From positions 1 through 21,422 of the forward strand of contig CAYGBA010000024.1 in assembly GCA_964347995.1 (NCBI GenBank): a stretch of 21,422 nucleotides of DNA, read 5' to 3'. The notes under the pieces are model-generated. The model had not been told where the DNA came from, searched no databases, and was given only the letters and a program-made list of their open reading frames with translations. Both the position numbers and the translations under genes were made by a program. This document shows positions 6,553 to 14,052 of the stretch, one piece after another. The stretch is from GCA-020348365 sp964347995. Lineage in GTDB: Archaea > Thermoproteota > Bathyarchaeia > Bathyarchaeales > Bathyarchaeaceae. Every line of letters starts with the position of its first letter. The stretch's first letter is position 1.

Positions 6553-7365
6553 TCATACAAACACAAAGACGTAGACTGCCAGAACAAGAGACGCAATAAA
6601 TGCGGCGGTCCAGACCAGCTTGTTCCACTGAAAGACCTTCAGCCCGTCCATTATACCATATGGGATTAGATTGAAAACAGCTATGATAGCATTGATCCAC
6701 GCACCGAAGAATGGTATAGCCCCATAGAATGTATTTTGTGTAACTATTAGAACTGCGGTGCAGATGGTTGAAATCACAATGTTAGTTAGAGGCCCAGCGA
6801 GAGCCGTTTTACCAGCTTCTCTCCCCGTTACTGACCCCGCAATCATTACGGCCCCTGGAGAGATTATTTTGAAGAACGGGAGTGGAAGCATTGAAATGAG
6901 CGTTATGATCGCCCCCCACAGTGTCAATCGGAATTCTGCCCACAATCCATAGTGTTGCGCTGAGAGTTTGTGGGCGATCTCATGAAGGAGAAAAGAAAGT
7001 GTGAAGACTATTACAAGGCCTACCAGAATTTCCGGGTTTGCCAATACTAGTAAGCCCTCCGCTTGGTAGATGTAGGATAATCCAACACCCATGACCAGCA
7101 GTGCTCCGATGGCTAGATGTTTGAGTTCTGTCGAGCTGAATTGAAATGTCTTTGTTGCTGATCTTGGGCCGTAGCTGATCGTGTATTCATACTGTTTCTC
7201 GGGAGTGATGATTGGTGGAGGTTGTGGGCGTGGCGCTCTTGCCCGCCAGTATTCTGTGCAGTTGTGGTTTTCTGGCAGTCTGTGTTCTGCGCAGTAGTGG
7301 CGGTTGCAGTAAGGACACCTGAACGGGAGGGCGACTTCCTCTCCACAGTATTCACATTTCGCTAT
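6553..7365 (-). CDS. Site-2 protease family (M50) membrane protein with N-terminal AN1-type zinc finger
   Basis: The first ordinary start codon (ATG 7092) would give only the 179-residue protease part, but the frame is open and clearly coding to about 7390. Counting from the ATA at 7365 (270 residues), residues 4-36 form a complete AN1 zinc finger: CEYC, CPYC, C25, H28, H34 and C36 with the typical AEHRLPENHNC ending. A Pro-rich linker follows, then six or so membrane helices with the zinc protease motif HEIAH (128-132) and the second metal-site motif NLIPYGIMDG (232-241). Such proteases cut substrates within the membrane; the zinc finger probably binds a partner. The start must be ATA 7365, CTG 7374 or a frameshift from ATG 7399. 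A minus-strand TATA box (7403-7410) predicts transcription start near 7380, so the message can contain the finger. Confidence 0.8.
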   Translation of the reverse strand: MAKCEYCGEEVALPFRCPYCNRHYCAEHRLPENHNCTEYWRARAPRPQPPPIITPEKQYEYTISYGPRSATKTFQFSSTELKHLAIGALLVMGVGLSYIYQAEGLLVLANPEILVGLVIVFTLSFLLHEIAHKLSAQHYGLWAEFRLTLWGAIITLISMLPLPFFKIISPGAVMIAGSVTGREAGKTALAGPLTNIVISTICTAVLIVTQNTFYGAIPFFGAWINAIIAVFNLIPYGIMDGLKVFQWNKLVWTAAFIASLVLAVYVFVFV

Positions 7366-7402
7366 CTTGTCCAGCTTCCTTCTGGTTTGTATTTATTTTC
7401 AT

Positions 7403-7410
7403 GGTTTATA
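7403..7410 (-). promoter_or_regulatory. TATA box of the site-2 protease gene
   Basis: On the minus strand the sequence reads CATATAAACC. Normal archaeal spacing puts transcription start near 7380, upstream of the zinc-finger codons but only 6-15 nt ahead of the CTG 7374 and ATA 7365 start candidates. This supports the long form of the protein. Confidence 0.45.
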
Positions 7411-7550
7411 TGTTATGTTTTGTGACACGCATGTAGAGGAGACAACTACACCGGCCACTTGGTTGCATCTCTCGCTGGTTTCGTTGTTCAACAGTTCAAG
7501 AATCTCTTTTTATAAGATCAGATCAGCCTTAAAGCTAGAAGGAAAGGCGC

Positions 7551-8024
7551 ATGAAATTTCCAGAGAGAGTCTACACCGAAGACGAGGTACAGGAAGCCAG
7601 AACCCTGATAGAGCAAGGCTACAAACATCAACTCAGAGTGAAGGGAAGCCGAGATTTCAAGAGTAAAGTGGAAAAAGCTCTAGAACTCGTCAAGATAGCC
7701 AATTACTACGATTTCCTACGAACCTACATCAGAGAGATCGTTGAGATTGATGGTCTCAGCCAACTACGCGAATCAGAAGTCGCCATCTGGATCAACAAAT
7801 ACAGTGTTGCAGATCCAGTCGAGGCTGCCGGCTTTCTCATACAGAAGGCTCAGCAGATGAAAGACTACACTGAAAGCAGATTATACTATGACACGGGTGA
7901 AATCAGAGCCGTCAACAAACGAATCGAATTCTTGAAGGCTCTAAAAGAACGGAGCAAAGATCAGGCTCTGAAGAAAAGATGTGAAGAAATCCTAAAGGCG
8001 TGGACAGAGACCACTTACCCGTGA
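7551..8024 (+). CDS. Unrecognised helical protein
   Basis: This 157-residue protein starts at ATG 7551 behind a purine-rich GGAAAGGCGC. I do not recognise it. It is predicted mostly alpha-helical, charged and soluble, with no membrane segment, zinc ligands or catalytic motif. The first part (MKFPERVYTEDEVQEARTLI) resembles an entry helix. The middle includes a Tyr-rich segment (NYYDFLRTYIREIVEIDGLS), and a conserved-looking stretch AAGFLIQKAQQMKDYTESRL precedes the C-terminal helices. Codon use is like the neighbouring genes. A TATA-like TTTTTATAAG at about 7506-7515 lies 40 nt upstream. It is convergent with the cyclophilin-like gene, with a 7-nt gap. It is probably a lineage-specific protein. 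Confidence 0.75.
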   Translation: MKFPERVYTEDEVQEARTLIEQGYKHQLRVKGSRDFKSKVEKALELVKIANYYDFLRTYIREIVEIDGLSQLRESEVAIWINKYSVADPVEAAGFLIQKAQQMKDYTESRLYYDTGEIRAVNKRIEFLKALKERSKDQALKKRCEEILKAWTETTYP

Positions 8025-8031
8025 CTCAAAA

Positions 8032-8406
8032 CTAAATCTTCTCAACCCTGATTTTGGTACCGCTCTTCACGTTTTCAAAAATTCCCAGATTCTTCGTCAC
8101 TTTACCGATGACGTTAACCGGACTGTAGGGCTGCGACTCTCCATAAAAGATACAAAGCGCTTTTCCCATAGGCCAATAGGCAATAGCTCCCTTCTCTACC
8201 GTAGGCTCTGCCTTCTCTTCTCCCATCTTCACCGGAATCTCGAAATAGACCTCTTGCTTCCATAAGGCTGCTCGACCCTCAATTGGGAGCCCCTTAGTCA
8301 CGGCCTCCACAGTTCTCGGAGCAAGATAACGAACAAGCTTCCCCTCCGCTTCACCAACACCTTCGATCACAAACCTGACAGGTATGCGCGATATGCTCTC
8401 CTCCAC
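8032..8406 (-). CDS. Cyclophilin-like fold protein (TM1367/DUF369 type)
   Basis: This 124-residue protein starts at a GTG (8406) four bases after GGTGA. It fits the small archaeal/bacterial cyclophilin-like family (PF04126 type): an N-terminal strand RIPVRFVIEGVGEAEGKLVR, a TVEAVTKGLPIEGRAALWKQ helix-turn, a Glu-rich strand pair, and the signature AIAYWPMGKALCIFYG near residues 75-90. Family members share the beta-barrel of peptidyl-prolyl isomerases, but their activity and ligand are unproven, so isomerase function is not claimed. It lies 14 nt after the stop of the cDPG-synthetase-family gene, in the same direction, and is surely cotranscribed with it. Confidence 0.8.
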   Translation of the reverse strand: MEESISRIPVRFVIEGVGEAEGKLVRYLAPRTVEAVTKGLPIEGRAALWKQEVYFEIPVKMGEEKAEPTVEKGAIAYWPMGKALCIFYGESQPYSPVNVIGKVTKNLGIFENVKSGTKIRVEKI

Positions 8407-8420
8407 ATTCTCACCTCAGC

Positions 8421-9752
8421 TCAAACCTTATCGTGCCTTGGAAAGCGGTTTTCCAAGATATCCTCAAGATCAGGCTTGCCAAGCTCCTGAAGCTCATATG
8501 TAACTCGCACCGCTGGCTTATCCATATTCAAAACCTGCCTCAAATCTACAGGGGTTCCAATAACAACAACATCACAAGGCGTCGCATTGATCGTCTCCTG
8601 AAGCTCTCTTATCTGCTCTTCACCATAACCCATAGCAGGAAGCAAGGCTCCCAGATGCGGGTATTTCTTGAAGGCTGTTTTTATCGACCCGACGGCGTAG
8701 GGACGTGGATCTAATAATTCAGCAGCCTTCAATCTCTTGGCAGCTATAGTCCCCGCACCATAAGCCATCATACCGTGAGTCAGAGTTGGCCCGTCTTCGA
8801 TGACTAGAACCTTTTTGCCCTCAACAAGCTTAGGATCCTCAATGGTTATCGGCGAGGCCGCCTTGATTATGGGGGCGTCTGGGTTTGCCGTCTTTACATT
8901 TTCCAGAACGGTTTCAACATTCGCAGCCTCGGCTGTGTCCACTTTATTGATGATCACAACATCTGCCATCCGTAGATTCGTCTCTCCTGGATGATAAGTC
9001 AGTTCATGCCCTGGCCTATGCGGATCAGCAACCACAATATGTAGGTCAGATATGTAGAATGGAATGTCGTTGTTGCCTCCATCAAAAACGATCATCTCTG
9101 CCTCTTTCTCAGCTTCCCTCAGAATCTTTTCATAATCGACACCCGCATAGACCACTACTCCATTGTTGATGTGCGGCTCATATTCCTCTCGCTCCTCAAT
9201 CGTACACTCATACTTGTCCAAGTCCTCAAAGGATGCGAACCTCTGACAAATCTGTTTACGCAAGTCACCATAGGGCATGGGATGCCGCACAACAACCACC
9301 TTAAATCCAAGATTTTTCAAGATTTTAGAGACCCTTCTGGAGGTCTGACTCTTTCCAGATCCTGTTCTGACCGCGCAGACCGAAACCACAGGAACCTTGG
9401 CCTTCAGCATTGTGGTTGAGGGCCCCATCAGTCTAAAATCAACGCCGCAAGCCAAAGCCCTTGAAGCTGTGTGCATGACGTGTTCGTGAGAGACGTCACT
9501 GTAGGCGAAAACCACCTCGTCTACGCTGTACTGTCTGATGAGCTTAGGCAGTTCATCCTCCGAGTAGATTGGTATGCCTTGAGGATAGTTGGAACCTGCG
9601 AGCTCAGGCGGATACTCCCGCTTTTCGATGCCTGGTATCTGCGTGGCAGTGAAGGCTACTACTTCGTATTCGTCATTGTTTCTGAAGTAGACGTTAAAGT
9701 TGTGAAAATCCCTTCCCGCTGCCCCCATTATGATAACTCTGGTTTTCCTCAT
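8421..9752 (-). CDS. Cyclic 2,3-diphosphoglycerate synthetase family P-loop protein (COG2403-like)
   Basis: This 443-residue protein matches the COG2403 family in length and order. Residues 1-120 form a Rossmann-like domain (TRVIIMGAAGRDFHNFNVYF). A P-loop follows at 127-136 (AVRTGSGKSQ), then DGGNNDIPFY at 224-233 and the guanine-type motif NKVD at 269-272. The founding member makes the thermoprotectant cyclic 2,3-diphosphoglycerate from 2,3-bisphosphoglycerate with ATP in methanogens. Homologues are widespread in archaea that are not known to make it, so the exact reaction here is open. A minus-strand TATA box (CTTATATG, 9798-9805) and GGGGAG ahead of the ATG support this start. It is the first gene of an operon with the cyclophilin-like gene and is divergent from the M24 gene. 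Confidence 0.82.
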   Translation of the reverse strand: MRKTRVIIMGAAGRDFHNFNVYFRNNDEYEVVAFTATQIPGIEKREYPPELAGSNYPQGIPIYSEDELPKLIRQYSVDEVVFAYSDVSHEHVMHTASRALACGVDFRLMGPSTTMLKAKVPVVSVCAVRTGSGKSQTSRRVSKILKNLGFKVVVVRHPMPYGDLRKQICQRFASFEDLDKYECTIEEREEYEPHINNGVVVYAGVDYEKILREAEKEAEMIVFDGGNNDIPFYISDLHIVVADPHRPGHELTYHPGETNLRMADVVIINKVDTAEAANVETVLENVKTANPDAPIIKAASPITIEDPKLVEGKKVLVIEDGPTLTHGMMAYGAGTIAAKRLKAAELLDPRPYAVGSIKTAFKKYPHLGALLPAMGYGEEQIRELQETINATPCDVVVIGTPVDLRQVLNMDKPAVRVTYELQELGKPDLEDILENRFPRHDKV

Positions 9753-9797
9753 GTATGCTCCCCAACAAGATGTAGAACCGACATAATATTACGCCTT

Positions 9798-9805
9798 CAT
9801 ATAAG
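9798..9805 (-). promoter_or_regulatory. TATA box of the cDPG-synthetase-family operon
   Basis: On the minus strand GGCTTATATGAAGG lies about 50 nt ahead of the ATG at 9752, predicting transcription start near 9775. The 187-nt divergent gap must also hold the promoter for the M24 gene; a weaker candidate, ATCTTTATGC at 9878-9887, is placed for that. Confidence 0.45.
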
Positions 9806-9939
9806 CCTTAACGGTTTAAATCACCAACCAGAAAACGAAGAAACCGTGAATTCTAGTCCCGCTTCACTTATCGCTAAATCTTTATGCTTGCTACTCCAAA
9901 GAAGTTCTATTCAAAGACAATAGAGCGCGAAGTGTCTCT

Positions 9940-11145
9940 ATGGTTAAGATATCAATCAGCGAGAAAGAGTATGCGAAAAGAATCAAGAATGTTAAAGACG
10001 AACTGGCAAAAAAGAAGCTGGATGCCCTCTACTTGACGAACGGCACCAGCTTCCTCTACCTCACAGGCTACTCCTACATCCAAACAGAAAGACCAGCCGC
10101 ACTCATCATCCCGCTGGACGGAGAAATAACCTTCATGGGACCACACCTAGAAAAAGACCACATACCACTGAAAACAACCCTGATAAAAAACATCAAAACC
10201 TACCCAGACTACCCAGGAGAAAAACATCCAATCAACCATTTCGCAACCTTTCTGAAAGAGCTGGAACTGGAGAAAAATAAAATAGGCATAGACAACCCGG
10301 CAGGAGCAGCAGGGACATGGGGCTACAAAGGACCAAAAGTGACCGAGAAGCTCCCCAAAGCCGAGTTCGTAGAAGCAAAGGACATAGTCCCGAATATGCG
10401 AATAATCAAATCAAAGGAGGAGATTGAACTACTAAGGGAAAGCGCCAAATGGGCAAACCTCGCTCACACACTGCTTCAAGAATACACAGAGCCAGGCCTG
10501 TGGGACGTTGACATAGCACTAAGAGCCTCCTACGAGGCCTCAATGATCATGAAGAAGACGCTAGGACCAGAGTATGAACAATGCAAAAGGGGGCGCTCCC
10601 CAGCCAGTGCCGGCTTCAGAGGGCAAGTTGGTCCCATGTCAGCTATCCCTCACTCAATCAGCATCAAAAGGAAGATCAAAAAAGGAGACGTAGTCGTAAC
10701 AGGAGCCGGAGCAGACATCGGCGGATACAGCAGCGAACTCGAAAGAACCATGATCATCGGGCAGCCAACCGAAAAGCAGAGGAGATATTTCGAGGCTATG
10801 CTCAAGGCTCAGGACGCAGGCCTAAAAGCCTTCAAGCCCGGGGCAAAGTGCAGCGACGTTGACAAGGCATCCAGAAAAGTCATCGAGAAGGCAGGCTATA
10901 AGGTGCTCATAAGACATCATACAGGGCACGGACTCGGTCTTGAGGGACATGAACCACCGTGGCTCGACATAGGCGACAACACCATCATGAAGCCCGGCAT
11001 GATCTTCAGCTGCGAGCCAGGCATATACAAACCAGGATACGCAGGATTCAGACACTCAGACACGCTAGTCATAACAGAGGACGGATCGGAGATTCTAACA
11101 TATTATCCCCGAGACCTCGAGTCCTTGACAATAAGCACAGGGTAG
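9940..11145 (+). CDS. M24 (creatinase/Xaa-Pro peptidase fold) protein with altered metal site
   Basis: This 401-residue protein has the two-domain creatinase architecture. An N-terminal domain (residues 10-150, with TNGTSFLYLTGYSY) is followed by a pita-bread domain (from about 160). The His and first Glu of the usual dinuclear metal site are kept: H330 in HHTGHGLGLEGHEPP and E359 in CEPGIY. The other three are not. The first Asp is G255 (VVTGAGADIGGYSSELERT), the second is E266, and the last Glu is S373 (RHSDTLVITEDG, where peptidases have RxED). Ordinary aminopeptidase activity is therefore doubtful. Creatinase and ectoine-hydrolase-like members of the fold work without the dinuclear centre, so a C-N hydrolase on a small molecule is a reasonable alternative. 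It is monocistronic and convergent with the rhomboid gene. Confidence 0.85.
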   Translation: MVKISISEKEYAKRIKNVKDELAKKKLDALYLTNGTSFLYLTGYSYIQTERPAALIIPLDGEITFMGPHLEKDHIPLKTTLIKNIKTYPDYPGEKHPINHFATFLKELELEKNKIGIDNPAGAAGTWGYKGPKVTEKLPKAEFVEAKDIVPNMRIIKSKEEIELLRESAKWANLAHTLLQEYTEPGLWDVDIALRASYEASMIMKKTLGPEYEQCKRGRSPASAGFRGQVGPMSAIPHSISIKRKIKKGDVVVTGAGADIGGYSSELERTMIIGQPTEKQRRYFEAMLKAQDAGLKAFKPGAKCSDVDKASRKVIEKAGYKVLIRHHTGHGLGLEGHEPPWLDIGDNTIMKPGMIFSCEPGIYKPGYAGFRHSDTLVITEDGSEILTYYPRDLESLTISTG

Positions 11146-11221
11146 TCGCAGATTTAATCACAGTTTGCGGGTAAAAATCAGGTAAATCTAGTATCAACGC
11201 AATTGTGCTCTATGAAGTGTC

Positions 11222-12205
11222 CTATGTCTTTTTGTAGAGAGTAAAGCTCAGCACTCCATTTCTAAAGTCCAAATCGTGGATCTGAGGAGACACCATGAAG
11301 GGCAACACAACCCGCTTATAGAACCCGGTCTCTTCGTGCTCAGCTGATATCACCAGCTCCCATCCAGACACCCTAACCATCACATCCTCTTCTTCCATTC
11401 CAGGCAACTCAGCAAGAACACGCACTGTATCGTCCTCCACCATGGCATCTACGAAGGGAGCCCTGAACTTGGGGCTTATATACAAGGGCTTGATCGGTCC
11501 TCTTTCGACTGTGACATCTCGCCTCGGCCTAGGGCTTACTCCGAACACCTTTACGGCAATTAATCCGACCGCAAAACCTCCGATGTGAGCCCAGAAGGCC
11601 ACTCCTGAGGATAGCAGAGTGATTGAAAAGAACCCCATCAGTAGCTGATAGAAGAACCAAAATCCGAGATAGTACAATGCTGGTATGGTTATAATATGAA
11701 TAAGAAAGTAGAACACTAGGGTTCTCACTCTTGCCTTAGGATAGAGAAGCATATAGGCGCCCAGAACAGCTGAGATAGCCCCTGAAGCCCCAACAGACGG
11801 GATGCCAAAACCCACATTACGTGCTAAGGGATCTAGAGCTGCGAATAGAGAGGCTATATGAGTGAAGCTTGCGGCTAAGCCGCCAAGCAGATAGAAAATA
11901 AGGTATTTCGTGTGACCCAGGGCATCTTCAATATTGTCCCCGAAAACCCAGAGGTAAAGCATATTTCCAAGTAGGTGCATGATGTCGGCGTGCATGAACA
12001 TGCTGGTGAGGAGAGTCCACAGATTCTCTCCACGTATGATATCACTTGGAATGACTCCGAAATTCCAGATCCCGTTGTACAGCACTCGCGTTCGGATGGG
12101 GTCTTGCAGAAAGAAGAAAAAGAAGATCACTATGTTAATCAGCAGAAGCCCATAGTTCACGTAAGGCTTGATTGAGGGTCTATTTTCATCGTGGATAGGC
12201 AACAA
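11222..12205 (-). CDS. Rhomboid intramembrane serine protease fused to a C-terminal Hsp20/alpha-crystallin-like domain
   Basis: This 327-residue protein starts at a TTG (12205) about ten bases after GAGGG. Residues 15-225 are a rhomboid protease. The first helix lies at 18-34, HADIMHLLGNMLYLWVFGDN at 72-91 supplies the oxyanion-side His/Asn, the catalytic serine S141 sits in GASG, and the catalytic histidine H207 sits in AHIGGFAVG. After a basic linker (PRPRRD) and a short strand, residues 250-327 read as a small-heat-shock alpha-crystallin or CS-like beta-sandwich: VRVLAELPGMEEEDVMVRVS, ELVISAEHEETGFYKRVVLP, and the end motif FRNGVLSFTLYK. LPGM/V plus NGVLxF/I are hallmarks of Hsp20. All rhomboid catalytic residues are present, so the fusion should be an active protease with a chaperone-like or substrate-binding module on the cytosolic side. 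Confidence 0.9.
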   Translation of the reverse strand: MLPIHDENRPSIKPYVNYGLLLINIVIFFFFFLQDPIRTRVLYNGIWNFGVIPSDIIRGENLWTLLTSMFMHADIMHLLGNMLYLWVFGDNIEDALGHTKYLIFYLLGGLAASFTHIASLFAALDPLARNVGFGIPSVGASGAISAVLGAYMLLYPKARVRTLVFYFLIHIITIPALYYLGFWFFYQLLMGFFSITLLSSGVAFWAHIGGFAVGLIAVKVFGVSPRPRRDVTVERGPIKPLYISPKFRAPFVDAMVEDDTVRVLAELPGMEEEDVMVRVSGWELVISAEHEETGFYKRVVLPFMVSPQIHDLDFRNGVLSFTLYKKT

Positions 12206-12322
12206 GAGACGTATCCCTCACTTTTGATCTAATACAACACTCTCACAACATACAAACTTATCTACTCTCTGCCCTCTCCTTTATCTTACTTCACTCACAG
12301 AATAAATGAACCCAACCTCTGC

Positions 12323-12380
12323 TGGTGCAAGAAAATCGAAATAGAACGAAAGATGAGACAACAAGGCGTAGCTTGCACCA
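12323..12380. repeat. 9-bp inverted repeat upstream of the ribosomal operon
   Basis: TGGTGCAAG (12323-12331) and CTTGCACCA (12372-12380) are perfect inverted copies separated by 40 nt. The right arm ends 16 nt before the TATA box of the uS13 operon. It could be a two-site operator or a stem in a transcript; no coding frame covers it. Confidence 0.45.
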
Positions 12381-12396
12381 AAAACGAAAAGCAAGG

Positions 12397-12404
12397 TTTA
12401 AATA
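12397..12404 (+). promoter_or_regulatory. TATA box of the ribosomal/RNA polymerase operon
   Basis: GGTTTAAATAAAG is a strong archaeal TATA match. It predicts transcription start near 12428, giving a leader of under 30 nt before the uS13 ATG at 12456. Confidence 0.65.
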
Positions 12405-12455
12405 AAGTTCGATTCATTCCGTACTTTAGCTTCAGAAAAGTATAGATGGTAAAAG

Positions 12456-12929
12456 ATGCCTAGGGCGTTTCAACACATCATTCGAATTGCAGACACGGAC
12501 TTAGATGGCACTCTGAAAGTGGACTATGCACTCACCAAAATAAAGGGCGTTGGAATAAGACTAGCCGAAGTCATTGCTAAAAAAGCAAAGGTTAGCATTG
12601 AAAATCGCCTCGGTTTCCTCTCAGACGCTGAGGTCAAGAGGATCAAAGACGTTGTAGAGAACCCTTCTAAATACGATGTCCCGGGTTGGCTCCTCAACCG
12701 CTCAAAAGACAGCAAAACCGGAAATAACCTTCACATAGTAGGTTCAGACCTGGTTCTCCAGACGAAAACCGACATTGACGAGATGAAAAGGATGAAGTCG
12801 TGGAAGGGTATCCGTCACGCTTATGGCTTGAAGGTACGGGGGCAGCGAACAAGAACGACGGGAAGAAAGGGGAGGGTTGTAGGCGTCAAGAAAAAGCGCG
12901 AACTGAGGAAGCTGCGGGAACGGGACTGA
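12456..12929 (+). CDS. rps13: Small ribosomal subunit protein uS13
   Basis: This 157-residue protein is archaeal/eukaryotic-type uS13. FQHIIRIADTDLDGTLKVDY begins the protein. The helix-hairpin-helix segment ALTKIKGVGIRLAEVIAKKA follows at about 25-45, and the rRNA-binding, Arg/Lys-rich C terminus includes HAYGLKVRGQRTRTTGRKGR. It contacts 16S rRNA in the head and the P-site region. It is the first gene of the operon. The next gene starts two bases after its TGA. Confidence 0.97.
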   Translation: MPRAFQHIIRIADTDLDGTLKVDYALTKIKGVGIRLAEVIAKKAKVSIENRLGFLSDAEVKRIKDVVENPSKYDVPGWLLNRSKDSKTGNNLHIVGSDLVLQTKTDIDEMKRMKSWKGIRHAYGLKVRGQRTRTTGRKGRVVGVKKKRELRKLRERD

Positions 12930-12930
12930 T

Positions 12931-13473
12931 ATGGGGGATCCAAAGAAGCCGAGAAAAAAATATGAGACATCAAAGTTTCCTTGGCAAACAGACACTCTTC
13001 AAACGGAGCTTCGGCTAATCGGTGAATACGGGCTTCGAAACAAGAAAGAGTTTTGGCGCCACAGAACCATGGTCTCCAAGTTTAGGGGGGTAGCTAGGTC
13101 GCTCTTAGGAATGTCATCAGAGGAGAGAAGGAAACGGGAGAAACAGCTTCTTGACAGACTATATCGTCTCGGGATTCTGCCTAAAAGTGCTAAGCTAGAT
13201 GATGTTCTAGACCTCACCATAGAAGGTATCCTCGAGAGGAGGTTTCAGTCAATAGTTTTTCGAAGGGGCTTGGCCAAATCTATGCATCAGGCTCGCCAAT
13301 TTATTGTTCACGGACACGTCGCCATTAATGGAAAACGGGTTTCATCCCCTGGTTATCTGGTCTTGAAGGATGAGGAAGCGAAGATAGGTTATGCTCCCAC
13401 AAGTCAACTCTCAAACTCCGATCATCCCATAAGAAAGTCTGTTCGTGTCGCAACTGAGGTTGTAAAGGCTTGA
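12931..13473 (+). CDS. rps4: Small ribosomal subunit protein uS4
   Basis: This 180-residue protein is archaeal uS4. It has GDPKKPRKKYETSKFPWQTD at the start, the helical body with GEYGLRNKKEFWRHRTMVSK, and the S4 RNA-binding domain at about 105-160 (LERRFQSIVFRRGLAKSMHQ, then ARQFIVHGHVAINGKRVSSP). It nucleates 30S body assembly on 16S rRNA. It follows uS13 with a one-base gap, and its stop overlaps the TTG start of uS11, so the three are translationally coupled. Confidence 0.97.
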   Translation: MGDPKKPRKKYETSKFPWQTDTLQTELRLIGEYGLRNKKEFWRHRTMVSKFRGVARSLLGMSSEERRKREKQLLDRLYRLGILPKSAKLDDVLDLTIEGILERRFQSIVFRRGLAKSMHQARQFIVHGHVAINGKRVSSPGYLVLKDEEAKIGYAPTSQLSNSDHPIRKSVRVATEVVKA

Positions 13474-13865
13474 GCAAGAAGTCTGAAAAATGGGCTGTCG
13501 TCCATATCTACAGCTCCTATAACAACACCTTCGTGCACGTCACGGACATCTCCGGGGCTGAGACCATCGCTAGGACCTCCGGAGGTATGTTCGTCAAGGC
13601 TGACCGACTGGAATCATCGCCTTACGCTGCAATGAGGGCCGCGGCCCATGCGGCCACAGTCGCCAAGGATAGGGGAATCAACGCCATACATATCAAGGTT
13701 CGTGCGCCCGGAGGGTCTGGCGCCAGGACGCCAGGAGCTGGTGCTCAGGCTGCTATAAGGGCTTTGGCTAGGGCTGGCTTCCGTATTGGTCGGATAGAAG
13801 AGGTCACTCCAGTTCCGCACGATGGAACTCGGAGAAAGGGTGGAAGAAGAGGCCGCAGGATCTAA
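13470..13865 (+). CDS. rps11: Small ribosomal subunit protein uS11
   Basis: This 131-residue protein is uS11: AVVHIYSSYNNTFVHVTDIS, GGMFVKADRLESSPYAAMRA, IHIKVRAPGGSGARTPGAGA and the C-terminal EVTPVPHDGTRRKGGRRGRR are all diagnostic. It binds 16S rRNA on the platform near the Shine-Dalgarno cleft. The start is TTG at 13470, sharing TTGA with the uS4 stop (TGA 13471-13473). No ATG is available in a compatible position, so the unusual start is required by conservation (M-SKKSEKWAVVH). Confidence 0.97.
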   Translation: MSKKSEKWAVVHIYSSYNNTFVHVTDISGAETIARTSGGMFVKADRLESSPYAAMRAAAHAATVAKDRGINAIHIKVRAPGGSGARTPGAGAQAAIRALARAGFRIGRIEEVTPVPHDGTRRKGGRRGRRI

Positions 13866-14052
13866 GGCCATCAACTGTTTGTTGTTCGTCGTTGTTCTAA
13901 CCTAGTCTCTGACAAGACTCAAACAAGCAGTTGTGTGGAGACAGCGAAAAACGATTCCTAGATGCTAAAGGAAACATTGAAATAATGCCTTTCTCTCCTT
14001 ATGGAAAGCACGCATCATTCATACTACACCCGCTTCGGAGAGACTGAATGTT

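Noticed and set aside
436..7433. Shared 11-mer TGACACGCATG at 436-446 and 7423-7433
   Set aside because: Pairs of identical 11-mers are expected by chance many times in 21 kb; there is no extension and no third copy in a comparable setting.
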